NCBI RefSeq assembly: GCF_026790065.1
Contig: NZ_JALAMO010000012.1
Location: forward strand, 84,484 to 148,483
Source: Bacillus sp. N13C7
GTDB lineage: Bacteria > Bacillota > Bacilli > Bacillales > Bacillaceae
DNA: 64,000 bases
Direction: 5' to 3'
The position numbers were made by a program, and so were the translations under genes. The notes under the pieces were generated by a model. It did not search any database. It saw only the letters and a program-made list of their open reading frames with translations, and was not told the origin of the DNA. Below, piece after piece: positions 44,128-52,249 of the stretch. Every line of letters begins with the position of its first letter. The stretch's first letter is position 1.

Positions 44128-45315
44128 ATGAAGACAGTTTTGATTTTAAATTTTCCTGCGGAAGGCCATGTGAATCCTACATTAGGCATTACGAAAGCCT
44201 TTGCCGATAGAGAATATGATGTACATTATATCTCCACTGAGAAGTATAAAGAAAGATTGGAAGCAGTAGGAGCGACTGTCCACCTTCATCGGGATTTACT
44301 GAGAACAACACCTATTAATATTGCTTCGCCAAATGGTATTCTTGATTTCCTGAAAATACATATCAAAACCTCATTGGACATCCTATATATCGTAAAAGAG
44401 TTGTCGAAAAGCATCCAGTTTGACTTTGTCTATTATGATAAATTTGGTGCGGGGGAATTGGTAAGGGATTACTTAGATATCCCAGGGATTGCTTCATCAG
44501 CGTCCTTCCTTTTTGGCGAAGAGCAACTGAAAATCCTGCCCCTGCATCCTGAGTCTGGAGCGCCGCTTGAATTAGATCAAGAGTGCGAAGACCTCTTGGC
44601 AAAAATGAAAGGAACGTACGGTGTTGCCCCGAAAAATCTGGTACAATTCATGAACAATAAAGGGGAATTGAATGTAGTGTATACAAGCCGTTATTTTCAG
44701 CCTGAAAGCGATCGTTTCGGGGATGATTGTCTGTTTATCGGTCCTAGCTTTCCAAAGAGAGCGGAAAAATCAGATTTCTCGATTGAACAGTTAAAAGATG
44801 AAAAGGTTATTTATATTTCAATGGGGACTGTTCTGGACAATACGGAGGAATTCTTCAACCTTTGTATAGATGCATTTTCTGGCTTTAACGGAAAAGTCGT
44901 CATCGCTGCCGGAGAGAAAGCGGATCTGACCAAAATAAAGCAGGCGCCGGAAAACTTTATTATTGCCCCGTATGTCCCTCAGCTGGAAGTGCTTGAGCAT
45001 GCTGATGTGTTCATTACACACGGCGGAATGAACAGCGTAAATGAAGGCATCCATTTTAATGTGCCTCTGGTTGTAATGCCTCATGACAAGGATCAGCCGA
45101 TGGTGGCGCAGCGTCTTTCTGAACTCCATGCAGGCTATGTCATCTCTAAAGATGAAGTTGATGTACAAAAATTAAAACAGGGCGTAGATGAGGTTTTGCA
45201 TCACGATCAATATAAGGAAGGCATCAAAAAAATCAATCAAAGCTTTCAAGAGTCTATGAATATGGACGAAGTGATGGAGAGGATTGATGAATCGGTTCGT
45301 CAACAAAACAGATAA
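44128..45315 (+). CDS. ydhE: GT1 macrolide-type glycosyltransferase YdhE
   Basis: 395 residues. GT-B fold: N-terminal acceptor domain with NFPAEGHVNPTLGITKAFAD. The UDP-sugar domain is in the second half (VIYISMGTVLDNTEEFF; APYVPQLEVLEHADVFITHG; GMNSVNEGIHFNVPLVVMPH, then DKDQPMVAQRL). This is the promiscuous Bacillus family that glucosylates flavonoids, macrolides and other phenolics in vitro; the natural substrate is uncertain. Start ATG after GAGGGAG. Its terminator has been split by an insertion sequence. Confidence 0.92.
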   Translation: MKTVLILNFPAEGHVNPTLGITKAFADREYDVHYISTEKYKERLEAVGATVHLHRDLLRTTPINIASPNGILDFLKIHIKTSLDILYIVKELSKSIQFDFVYYDKFGAGELVRDYLDIPGIASSASFLFGEEQLKILPLHPESGAPLELDQECEDLLAKMKGTYGVAPKNLVQFMNNKGELNVVYTSRYFQPESDRFGDDCLFIGPSFPKRAEKSDFSIEQLKDEKVIYISMGTVLDNTEEFFNLCIDAFSGFNGKVVIAAGEKADLTKIKQAPENFIIAPYVPQLEVLEHADVFITHGGMNSVNEGIHFNVPLVVMPHDKDQPMVAQRLSELHAGYVISKDEVDVQKLKQGVDEVLHHDQYKEGIKKINQSFQESMNMDEVMERIDESVRQQNR

Positions 45316-45390
45316 AAAAAGAACGCCCGTACTAGGTGAAGTGCACCCCAAATTTTAGACACAGTCTAAAATTTGGAGGTGCTTTTTCTT

Positions 45391-45905
45391 TTGGCTAAAT
45401 TTAAAAACGAAGAAAAAATCAACGCGGTCTTACGCTATATAAACGGCAACGAGAGTTTGCTTGGGATCGCAAATCATATTGGAGTGCATAAAAATGGTAC
45501 TCCAATATTGGGTGAGAAAATATCAATATCACGGTGAAAAAGCGTTCTTAAAGTCATATACAAATTATCCAGTCCAATATAAACTAACTAGACGTACTTG
45601 ACTATATGAATGAACATGGGACGTCTATCTTAGAAACAGCTGCGATATTTAATTTGCCTTCTGACTCAACGGCTTGGAATTGGCAGCACGTAGTACAAAC
45701 ACAAGGAGCAGACGTCCTCAAAACAAAGAAAAAGGGGCGTCCGTCCATGAAAAAGAAAACAGGAAAGCAAGCACCAGCTATAGGATCAATAGAAGCATTA
45801 CAGGCGGAAAACGAACAGTTGCGTATGGAGAATGAGTATTTAAAAAAGTTGAATGCCTTAGTTCAAAACAAGGAACAATCACCAAACAAGACAAAGCGCA
45901 AGTAG
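45391..45905 (+). pseudogene. IS150-type OrfA (helix-turn-helix), broken
   Basis: TTG start after GGAGGTG reads AKFKNEEKINAVLRYINGNE then SLLGIANHIGVHK. The frame then shifts near 45493 (continuing MVLQYWVRKYQYHGEKAF) and again near 45590 before the intact C-terminal part from 45606 (MNEHGTSILETAAIFNLPSD; leucine-zipper-like QAENEQLRMENEYLKKLNAL). It needs two corrections. Confidence 0.85.
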
Positions 45906-46744
45906 TCTATGATTTAAGGCATAAGTATCCGGTGAAAGCACTTCTCAGGCTCGCAGGTATCCCACGCAGCACCTACTATTACTGCGTAAAGCATTTTGAT
46001 CGCCCTGATCGAGATGCCGACATAAAAAAGATGGTTCAACTTATTTTTAAAGAACATCAAGGCCGGTATGGATACCGCCGTATTCGTGATGAACTAAAGA
46101 ATCGGGGACGAAAGGTCAATCACAAGAAGGTGCAGCGCATCATGAAAGCCCTCGGACTAAAATGTATGATTCGAAAGAAGAAATATCGTTCATATAAAGG
46201 AACAATCGGCAAAGTGGCGCCTAACATTCTAGCGCGCAACTTTAAAGCTGAAAAGCCAAATGAAAAATGGGTCACGGACATGACGGAGTTCAAATTATTT
46301 GGGCAGAAGCTGTACGTATCGCCCGTATTAGATCTGTTTAATGGTGAGATCATTACCTATACGATTGGTTTAAGGCCTGTTTATTCTCTTGTTTCGGTGA
46401 TGCTTAATCAGGCATTCAAGCATTTGAAAGATGGGGACAAGCCCATTATGCATTCCGACCAAGGCTGGCATTACCAAATGAAGCATTATAGGCAAGCCTT
46501 AAAAGAACGCGGGATTACACAAAGCATGTCCCGAAAAGGCAACTGTTACGATAACGCAGTGATCGAGAATTTCTTCGGCATCCTAAAATCTGAATTTCTG
46601 TACCTAAAAGAATTTGAAAGTATCGAACACTTAAAGCAAGAACTTGAATGATATATTGACTACTACAATCAAAAACGAATAAAGGCAAAACTAAAAGGCA
46701 TGAGTCCGGTACAATACCGAACTCATGCCTCAAGAACTGCCTAA
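45872..46744 (+). pseudogene. IS150-type OrfB (DDE transposase) with internal nonsense codon
   Basis: Overlaps the end of OrfA in the -1 frame, as expected for programmed frameshifting. HTH_21 region ALLRLAGIPRSTYYYCVKHF; DDE residues in WVTDMTEFKLFGQK, MHSDQGWHYQMKHYRQALK and NCYDNAVIENFFGILKSE. A TGA at 46649-46651 interrupts the conserved end; the frame resumes as YIDYYNQKRIKAKLKGMSPV and QYRTHASRTA up to the TAA at 46742. Probably inactive, though the catalytic triad is intact. Confidence 0.88.
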
Positions 46745-46796
46745 TGAAAACCCGTGTCTAACTTTAGGGGGTCACTTCAAGTACGGGCGTTCTTCA

Positions 46797-47507
46797 TTAA
46801 AACTGGAGTTTGATCTTTTGAGCATCACTGATTTTCTTATGGTTCTGATCAAAGACGTCACTTGTTGTAATTTCAATCCACTCGATCTCTTTTTCTTTCT
46901 TCTTATCATCAGCATCTTTGTCATGCGTATGGGCGTTTGATGCGTTCACGATAAAGCCGAGATTTCCGGACTTTTCGGCTCCGCCCTCCAATTCGCCATT
47001 TAACTCTTCAAGATAAATATCTTTGTTCCAATCAAACGTTTCCCCTGTGTTTGTTTTCATCAAAGCAATCGGCGCAACATTTACTTTCTTTGAAGAGGTG
47101 TTCTTGATGTCAACGAAGACCTTAACGAAATCAAACTCTTCATCATGTGTTAACACATGAAAATAATCAATCATGCTGTAATCCGGACGCAAATGGATCA
47201 GCTTCATTTCTTTTATTGTTAACTCCACGTCGCCAATCTTGTAGGTTTGATTCACTTGCTTGATATCCTTTAAAACAGCTTTTCCCTTGTCATCAGAAAA
47301 CGTTTGGCCAACCTTCAGCAATGACCGGTCATCGGTTACTTGGGAATTAGGCTGATACTCATCTATACTGTCTTTTTGAGATGATGTGCTTTGCGGAGTG
47401 GCTTTTACCGCTTGCTCTCCGCCCGCATTCTGTTTTTCTGTATTGGCGTTTGATGAGCAGCCCGCAAGCACAATGGCAAAAACAAAAATTGAAAGAATTG
47501 TTTTCAT
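46797..47507 (-). CDS. ydhF: Lipoprotein YdhF (DUF4352-like domain)
   Basis: 236 residues from ATG at 47507 after TGGAGGAA; an upstream extension is rejected. Lipoprotein signal MKTILSIFVFAIVLAGCSSN with lipobox VLAGC. A polar linker (~20-70) precedes an Ig-like DUF4352-type domain (YKIGDVELTIKEMKLIHLRP; FVKVFVDIKNTSSKKVNVAP). It lies 65 bases after phoB on the same strand; I recall it as Pho-regulated in strain 168, probably by read-through. Its terminator is split by the IS. Confidence 0.87.
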   Translation of the reverse strand: MKTILSIFVFAIVLAGCSSNANTEKQNAGGEQAVKATPQSTSSQKDSIDEYQPNSQVTDDRSLLKVGQTFSDDKGKAVLKDIKQVNQTYKIGDVELTIKEMKLIHLRPDYSMIDYFHVLTHDEEFDFVKVFVDIKNTSSKKVNVAPIALMKTNTGETFDWNKDIYLEELNGELEGGAEKSGNLGFIVNASNAHTHDKDADDKKKEKEIEWIEITTSDVFDQNHKKISDAQKIKLQF

Positions 47508-47572
47508 GATGATTCCTCCATTAAAAAGAGATCCCGTTGCTTCATACAAGCAACGGGCAACCTTGTATTCTA

Positions 47573-48961
47573 TTACTTATCGTTAATCTTAATGTTGTAT
47601 TGTAAAGCCTCGAAGACATTTTTAGCGATTTGTGTATTATCGATTTGGCCGGCAAATGTCTCACTAGACGGCCCGTACGCATAGACGGGAACATCTTCAC
47701 CAGTATGTCCGCCTGTCGTCCATCCAGTGTGAGATCGTTTATTGAAAATCTCCTCAATCGCATTATCGATTTCAAGCACTTCTTTTGATGTTGCGGCTTT
47801 TTTAACAGATTGAATTTCTGATTCAGTTAAAGCCAATTTCTTTTGGTCAATATACGTTTTTAATGTTTTTTCAACATCCGCGCCGTCAGCAATTTTTTCT
47901 GCCATAAAGTCAGGTGTGCGTTTTGCGGCTTTAATTGGTTCACTGAACCAGTTGTAGATGCCGTCTGCACCGATGGAGTATCCGCCGGTTGAATGGTCAG
48001 CCGTTGCGACAACCAATGTATGCTTGTCCTTTTTGGCGAAATCAATAGCCGCCTTATAAGCTTGTTCGAAGTCTTCCATTTCACTCATGGCACCGACGAT
48101 ATCATTGTCATGCCCCGCCCAGTCAATCTGACTGCCTTCCACCATGAGGAAGAATCCGTCTTTATCCTTGCTTAATTTTTTAATCGCTGTGTTTGTCATA
48201 TCTTTTAATGAAGGAATATCCTTCGTGCGGTCAATCTTTTTAGGCAGACCGCCGTCAGCGAATAAGCCGAGAACTTGGCTGTCGTTATTTTTCAGCATGT
48301 CCTTGCGGTTATCCACATAGCTGTATCCCGCTTTTTTGAATTCCTTGATCAAATTGCGGTCCTTGCGGTCAAAGTTGCTTTTTCCCCCGCCTAGAAGGAC
48401 ATCAATTTTGTGCTTGCCGTTGACCATTTCATCAAAATAATCATCGGCAATTGAGTTCATATTTTTTCGACTGTGATCATGTGAACCGAAAGAGGCCGGA
48501 GTGGCATGTGTAATTTCTGAAGTGGCCACCAGTCCTGTTGATTTTCCTTTCTCTTTCGCCGCTTCAAGTACTGTTTTGGCTTCTGAACCATCGTTATCCA
48601 CAGCAATCGCATTGTTATATGTTTTGATCCCGGCTGACATAGCCGTTGCTGCAGATGCAGAATCTGTTACGTTTTGTTCTGGATCTTCAGGATAAGTCGT
48701 TTGCTGGCCGACAAGGTATTGATCAAAAGCGGTAGGCTCTACAAACTTTGTCTTTTTATTATCTTTTAAATAGCGATGGGCAGATGTATAGGACACACCC
48801 ATACCATCACCAATCAGAACGATAACATTCTTTATTTCGTCTTGATTCCCCTTTTTCTTTTCCTGGGCGCTGGCTTCAGGCACACTGCCGCTGGCTAAGC
48901 TGCTGAACGCTATAGATGATAAAACTGCGATAGGCAGTAGTTTCTTCGGGAATTTTTTCAA
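47573..48961 (-). CDS. phoB: Alkaline phosphatase PhoB (APase III)
   Basis: 462 residues with TTG start after TAGGAGG. Signal peptide 1-32 (KLLPIAVLSSIAFSSLASGS; cleavage near ASA). Metal and nucleophile motifs: VIVLIGDGMGVSYTSAHRYL, TDSASAATAMSAGIKTYNNA with nucleophile Ser101, SQIDWAGHDND, VVATADHSTGG, and HTGEDVPVYAYGP near the end. Secreted Zn/Mg phosphomonoesterase for phosphate scavenging. A PhoP box lies immediately upstream. Confidence 0.95.
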   Translation of the reverse strand: MKKFPKKLLPIAVLSSIAFSSLASGSVPEASAQEKKKGNQDEIKNVIVLIGDGMGVSYTSAHRYLKDNKKTKFVEPTAFDQYLVGQQTTYPEDPEQNVTDSASAATAMSAGIKTYNNAIAVDNDGSEAKTVLEAAKEKGKSTGLVATSEITHATPASFGSHDHSRKNMNSIADDYFDEMVNGKHKIDVLLGGGKSNFDRKDRNLIKEFKKAGYSYVDNRKDMLKNNDSQVLGLFADGGLPKKIDRTKDIPSLKDMTNTAIKKLSKDKDGFFLMVEGSQIDWAGHDNDIVGAMSEMEDFEQAYKAAIDFAKKDKHTLVVATADHSTGGYSIGADGIYNWFSEPIKAAKRTPDFMAEKIADGADVEKTLKTYIDQKKLALTESEIQSVKKAATSKEVLEIDNAIEEIFNKRSHTGWTTGGHTGEDVPVYAYGPSSETFAGQIDNTQIAKNVFEALQYNIKINDK

Positions 48962-49004
48962 CTAGATAACCTCCTAAAAATAGATGAATCTCATTGACAA
49001 CCCC

Positions 49005-49047
49005 ATTATATTTTTAAACTGTTAAGCTAGTATTAATTGATTTTAAA
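49005..49047 (-). promoter_or_regulatory. PhoP box and -10 of phoB
   Basis: On the minus strand three TT(A/T)ACA-like repeats spaced by five bases, TTTAAA (49047-49042), TTAATA (49036-49031) and TTAACA (49025-49020), lie ten bases before TATAAT (49010-49005). This is the arrangement of PhoP-activated promoters. The rest of 48962-49311 holds no gene. Confidence 0.85.
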
Positions 49048-49311
49048 GATTGGATTTACAAGAATAAGAGGCAATGACGGAAATGGGAGAGGGTTAACTG
49101 CATATGATATGTGAGTTGAAAAAAGTTGATTATCCCCCAACCCACGATAAAAGAGAAGGCAGCAAAACTTTTTCAACATCTTTAACAGAAATAGACCGGG
49201 AATGAGGAGGGGATCAATGCGCAACTTACAAGTAAGAAAGAGAGACTGACATTCCAGATCAACGGGAGAATGAGTGAAAATAAGCCAATGATCTATATAA
49301 ATTCCCATTAG

Positions 49312-49527
49312 GTAACAGTTAGTCGCGTTATCGATGGAGACACATTTATTGCCGATGTTAATGGTACTGAGGAAAGAATCCGTTTAATATTGGTCGATAC
49401 TCCGGAAACAGTCCAACTCTTTGGATATATTCCGGATAGTCTATATAATTCTTTTCTTAAAAAGCACCTGGATAAGATAAAAAATGGGAAAAAGACCAAT
49501 CGAAAAATGAAGGTATATTCTAACTGA
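49312..49527 (+). pseudogene. Relic of a staphylococcal-nuclease-like (SNase) gene
   Basis: A 71-codon frame without start opens right after an in-frame TAG. It reads VTVSRVIDGDTFIADVNGTE and ERIRLILVDTPETVQ, the first strands and the catalytic Asp region of a thermonuclease domain (compare DGDTxxV...RLxxxDTPE). The sequence after Gln (LFGYIPDSLYNSFLKKHLDK) does not look like SNase, so two pieces are probably joined. Not a functional nuclease: the Arg/Glu core is absent. Confidence 0.7.
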
Positions 49528-49713
49528 GAGGACACTAGTATAAGTGTTTAAATAATTAATCTTTACATGAACATTGAAATTATAAAGAGATTGTAAACCT
49601 AACTTTAGAAAGATTTACATAAATAGGGTTTATTGAAAACCTAAGTTCCTCTAGAATAAAACCCACTGGGATTTCTTGTATTTCTCATTAAATCTTTAAG
49701 GGAGGGTTTAACC

Positions 49714-50331
49714 TTGAAAAAGAAACTATTACTACCACTATTCACTTTAATTTTAGCTCTCTTCTCTTCTGGCTTTACGAATAGTGCTGCTGCTGCAACC
49801 AATGATGATTTTAAAGAAGAACTATCAAATTTAACTCAGAAAGAAGTAGTATCCAATTTTCAACGAATTGATCAGGAATATGAAATAGGAGAAGCGTTTT
49901 CAGAAAAAGATCAGGTTTTTATTCAAATGTATGCAAAACCAGTTAATGATGGAATGTTTAGTATAGCTATGTCAAAATATATTTCTGGTTCTAAAAGTGC
50001 GAATGGTGTGACAGTAAAAGTTAGTGGAACAATTAAAGATGATATTCAAAACCTAATCAATCAAAGTTTTGGTGCATCAAATTTAAAAACCAGCACGACT
50101 GCAGGTTCTAGTAAAGTTACATCAGTAAAAACAGCTGTTCACCATAACGCATATGGATTAGTAGGAAGTGGAGGTATTGGCAAAGTATACTCAGGATCTC
50201 TTACTACTTCAGGTAAAAATACTACTCTAACCGGAACAAAGAGATACACAGCAGTTGTAGCGTATGCTACAACATGGTGTTCTGTAACGGTTAATCACAC
50301 TGGTGGTACTTTTACAATAAACCCTAGCTAA
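49714..50331 (+). CDS. Secreted protein of unknown family, 205 residues
   Basis: TTG start after AAGGGAGGG. Signal peptide 1-28 (KKKLLLPLFTLILALFSSGF; AAA cleavage site near 27-29). The mature part begins TNDDFKEELSNLTQKEVVSN. Its second half is rich in Thr, Ser and Gly (LVGSGGIGKVYSGSLTTSGK) and ends AVVAYATTWCSVTVNHTGGT with a single Cys. It looks like a beta-rich extracellular protein; I do not recognise the family. The gene is AT-rich and followed 19 bases later by a 37-residue membrane peptide with its own good ribosome binding site, so the two form an operon. Possible roles include bacteriocin plus immunity or adhesion; none is shown. Confidence 0.75.
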   Translation: MKKKLLLPLFTLILALFSSGFTNSAAAATNDDFKEELSNLTQKEVVSNFQRIDQEYEIGEAFSEKDQVFIQMYAKPVNDGMFSIAMSKYISGSKSANGVTVKVSGTIKDDIQNLINQSFGASNLKTSTTAGSSKVTSVKTAVHHNAYGLVGSGGIGKVYSGSLTTSGKNTTLTGTKRYTAVVAYATTWCSVTVNHTGGTFTINPS

Positions 50332-50350
50332 AATAAAGGAGACTTCAAAA

Positions 50351-50464
50351 ATGTTAGAAAGCTTCGGATTCCCAGGAAGTATCATTACTTTAGTAGTTTT
50401 AATAGGATTAGTTTTCTTGTTCAGAACAATAATAAGAAGAAAAAAAACCGCTGATAAAAATTAA
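50351..50464 (+). CDS. 37-residue single-span membrane peptide
   Basis: ATG at 50351 after AAAGGAGA. The sequence has a short N-terminus (MLESFGFPGS), a hydrophobic span (IITLVVLIGLVFLF) and a basic tail (RTIIRRKKTADKN). It shares a transcript with the secreted protein just upstream and is followed by a strong terminator. Peptides like this act as immunity proteins, holin-like factors, type I toxins or regulators; nothing in the sequence decides. Confidence 0.65.
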   Translation: MLESFGFPGSIITLVVLIGLVFLFRTIIRRKKTADKN

Positions 50465-50549
50465 TAAAATTATTGTTTTACACAATCCTTTGTAAAATGT
50501 ATTATTGAGAAATAATCAATCTTTGTGCTTGAGGATTGATTTCTACCGG

Positions 50550-50581
50550 CCCCGGAATTAGACCCTCCGGGGTTATTTTTT
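50550..50581 (+). terminator. Terminator of the secreted protein/peptide operon
   Basis: Perfect stem CCCCGGA (50550-50556) / TCCGGGG (50566-50572), nine-base loop, followed by TTATTTTTT. GC-rich stem in an AT-rich region. Confidence 0.88.
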
Positions 50582-50673
50582 GCAAAGAGCACAACATGTT
50601 GCGATTTTTAATAAAAGTAAGGAAAATCGATATACTCTGTGTGTTAATTGGGATCCTGACAAAAGTAAAGTAA

Positions 50674-50871
50674 CTATACTGATGATGAACCCAAGTCATG
50701 CATGCTTTTATTAGTGATAATAACCTCTAAATCACGTAGTATATCTATTGGATTTCTCAAAGATACGCCACCACGTTTTTTTCCATTCGTTTATTCTGCA
50801 TAAAATTGCAATTCACCGGTTTTATCTGGTAGCTTCATAAATCCTTCTAATGCTTGAAATTTTTTAGACAA
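50674..50871 (-). pseudogene. Unknown small gene with an in-frame stop
   Basis: Minus-strand frame from TTG 50871 (purine-rich AGAGAGG upstream) reads SKKFQALEGFMKLPDKTGEL QFYAE, then TAA, then in the same frame TNGKKRGGVSLRNPIDILRD and LEVIITNKSMHDLGSSSV. Removing one nonsense codon gives a plausible 65-residue cytosolic protein. Family not recognised; phage or mobile-element origin is possible. Confidence 0.45.
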
Positions 50872-50991
50872 TATCTTTACCTCTCTTTTTAGGCGCTTAT
50901 TTCTTTCATATCACTAACCAGTGTGCTCTCCCCCTTTCTCATCTTATAATACCTTTTGACTCTTCGATATGAAATCAGTTAATTCAGTTAA

Positions 50992-51123
50992 TTAAGCAAA
51001 TGCAAATTGTGCTATTTTAAAAATTAGCATGATTCCAGCAATCACCAATGAAACACTTATTAAACCATATAGCATTCTAAAGAAAGCATATACTCCTAAT
51101 ATATTAGCGAATGAAATAAACAT
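50992..51123 (-). CDS. Putative 43-residue membrane peptide
   Basis: ATG at 51123 with AAGG seven bases upstream; reads MFISFANILGVYAFFRMLYG and LISVSLVIAGIMLIFKIAQF AFA. One to two hydrophobic spans. Could be a real small protein or a piece of a decayed permease. The remainder of 50465-51186 has only the terminator and the relic above. Confidence 0.35.
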   Translation of the reverse strand: MFISFANILGVYAFFRMLYGLISVSLVIAGIMLIFKIAQFAFA

Positions 51124-51154
51124 ACAGATGCCTTAAAGAGGTATCTATACCATT

Positions 51155-51188
51155 TAAAGCAGGAATCTCTATAAGAATCCCTGCTTTT
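51155..51188. terminator. ydhH terminator
   Basis: Stem AAAGCAGG / CCTGCTTT with a partly paired interior, directly after the ydhH stop; T-run on both sides is short. Confidence 0.65.
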
Positions 51189-51672
51189 AGTCAAACAAGT
51201 TTTTTTCGTTTAGCGTAAGCTGACTTGCGGAATAACGATTACCTTGCTTCCATTTCACTTCAATTGTAATATCATGGCCTTCAAGCTCCCGTTCATCCAA
51301 CCGCTCTAAGAAAGAAACGGACTCCTCTTTTGCGCTTCCATCGCGAGAAGTGCCGCCGGAATAATCTCGAATAGGGATTTCTGTATCAGAGCTGAGCAGA
51401 ATCTCCCCATCCTTTTTTACAATCAGTGCTTCCACATAAGTGCTGTCTGCTTTATCTGTATCACCGATCCAATACAGATTGCCGCTGTATTCATTCGGTG
51501 CATCTTCATTTTTTGTGAAAACAGCTTTCCAATCCTGATCTTTGCTTTCTCCCTGCCAATTTGGATACTCCATTCGCACATGATGAATCAGCTGATAGGA
51601 AAAAAAGATCAAGCAGAAAGCCAATAATAGGGATGCCATGAAAATGAGAGGGTATTTATAATGACTGGACAT
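51187..51672 (-). CDS. ydhH: Membrane-anchored protein YdhH, unknown function
   Basis: 161 residues from ATG at 51672 behind TAGGAG; an ATG six codons earlier has that site inside its own coding sequence and is unlikely. One N-terminal membrane helix (YPLIFMASLLLAFCLIFFSY), then an extracellular ~125-residue domain (DWKAVFTKNEDAPNEYSGNL YWIG). Domain family not recognised. It starts 18 bases after ydhI, so they form an operon. Confidence 0.82.
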   Translation of the reverse strand: MSSHYKYPLIFMASLLLAFCLIFFSYQLIHHVRMEYPNWQGESKDQDWKAVFTKNEDAPNEYSGNLYWIGDTDKADSTYVEALIVKKDGEILLSSDTEIPIRDYSGGTSRDGSAKEESVSFLERLDERELEGHDITIEVKWKQGNRYSASQLTLNEKNLFD

Positions 51673-51690
51673 AAAAAAACTCCTATTCAT

Positions 51691-52170
51691 TTAATCAATA
51701 ACCTTTGAAAAAAGAATTTCATCCCGAATCAAAATGCCGTTTTCAGCTTTCTCGGGGATCTCTGGTTTGAGTCGCCTCGCTTTTTCAACTGCATTCGGAA
51801 ACAATGCGGCGAATTGATAGCCTCTCTTTTGATAAAACGCCATCGCATGTATATTATCATTCGTTGTGATAAGCTTTATTCGTTGACAATGTGCATGTTT
51901 AGCCGTCTCTTCAACCTGCTGCAGTAAAGCTGTGCCGATTCCTTTCTTTTCAATGATACTATCTAATGAAATAATCTCACAATCTTTTCCACTTATTGCG
52001 TATGTAATACAACCAATGATTTCGCCATCCTCATCTAAAGCGGCATAGCCATCTAATTCATCACATCGAAACATGCCGCTGGAAATCACCATCTCGGGTG
52101 AACCCCAATGCTTGGCAAAAAAATCGGTCATTACATGTTTCGATAACTCACTGCTTGAGAGGATTTTCAT
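51691..52170 (-). CDS. ydhI: GNAT-family N-acetyltransferase YdhI
   Basis: 159 residues from ATG at 52170 behind AAAGGAGA; the open frame extends upstream across the ydhJ start and is rejected. GNAT core: ISLDSIIEKKGIGTALLQQV (Q/RxxGxG/A loop as EKKGIGTA) and HAMAFYQKRGYQFAALFPNA. Substrate unknown. First gene of ydhI-ydhH, divergent from ydhJ. Confidence 0.87.
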   Translation of the reverse strand: MKILSSSELSKHVMTDFFAKHWGSPEMVISSGMFRCDELDGYAALDEDGEIIGCITYAISGKDCEIISLDSIIEKKGIGTALLQQVEETAKHAHCQRIKLITTNDNIHAMAFYQKRGYQFAALFPNAVEKARRLKPEIPEKAENGILIRDEILFSKVID

Positions 52171-52249
52171 CTTAAATCTCCTTTCTAGAAAATGTGTAAT
52201 ATCAATATATACAATAAATAATAATAAGGAAATAGTTTGAGGTGACGGT

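Larger units (their letters stand above)
45337..46779 (+). mobile_element. IS3-family (IS150 group) insertion sequence, degenerate
   Basis: Terminal inverted repeats of about 25 bases with several mismatches: left 45337-45361 (TGAAGTGCACCCC...TTAGACA) and right 46755-46779 (TGTCTAAC...GGGGGTCACTTCA). The 1443-bp length and two overlapping frames (helix-turn-helix OrfA, DDE integrase OrfB) fit IS150-like elements. Both frames are damaged. No clean target duplication is seen; the flanks are the arms of a terminator hairpin. Confidence 0.93.
45319..46794. repeat. ydhE/ydhF terminator hairpin split by the insertion sequence
   Basis: AAGAACGCCCGTAC (45319-45332) lies just left of the element and its exact complement GTACGGGCGTTCTT (46781-46794) just right of it. 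Joined, they would make a 14-bp bidirectional terminator between the convergent ydhE and ydhF. Confidence 0.88.

Noticed and set aside
50351..50581. Type I toxin-antitoxin (BsrG/TxpA-like) reading of the 37-residue peptide
   Set aside because: No convergent antisense promoter was recognised, and the peptide is co-transcribed with a secreted protein; left open.
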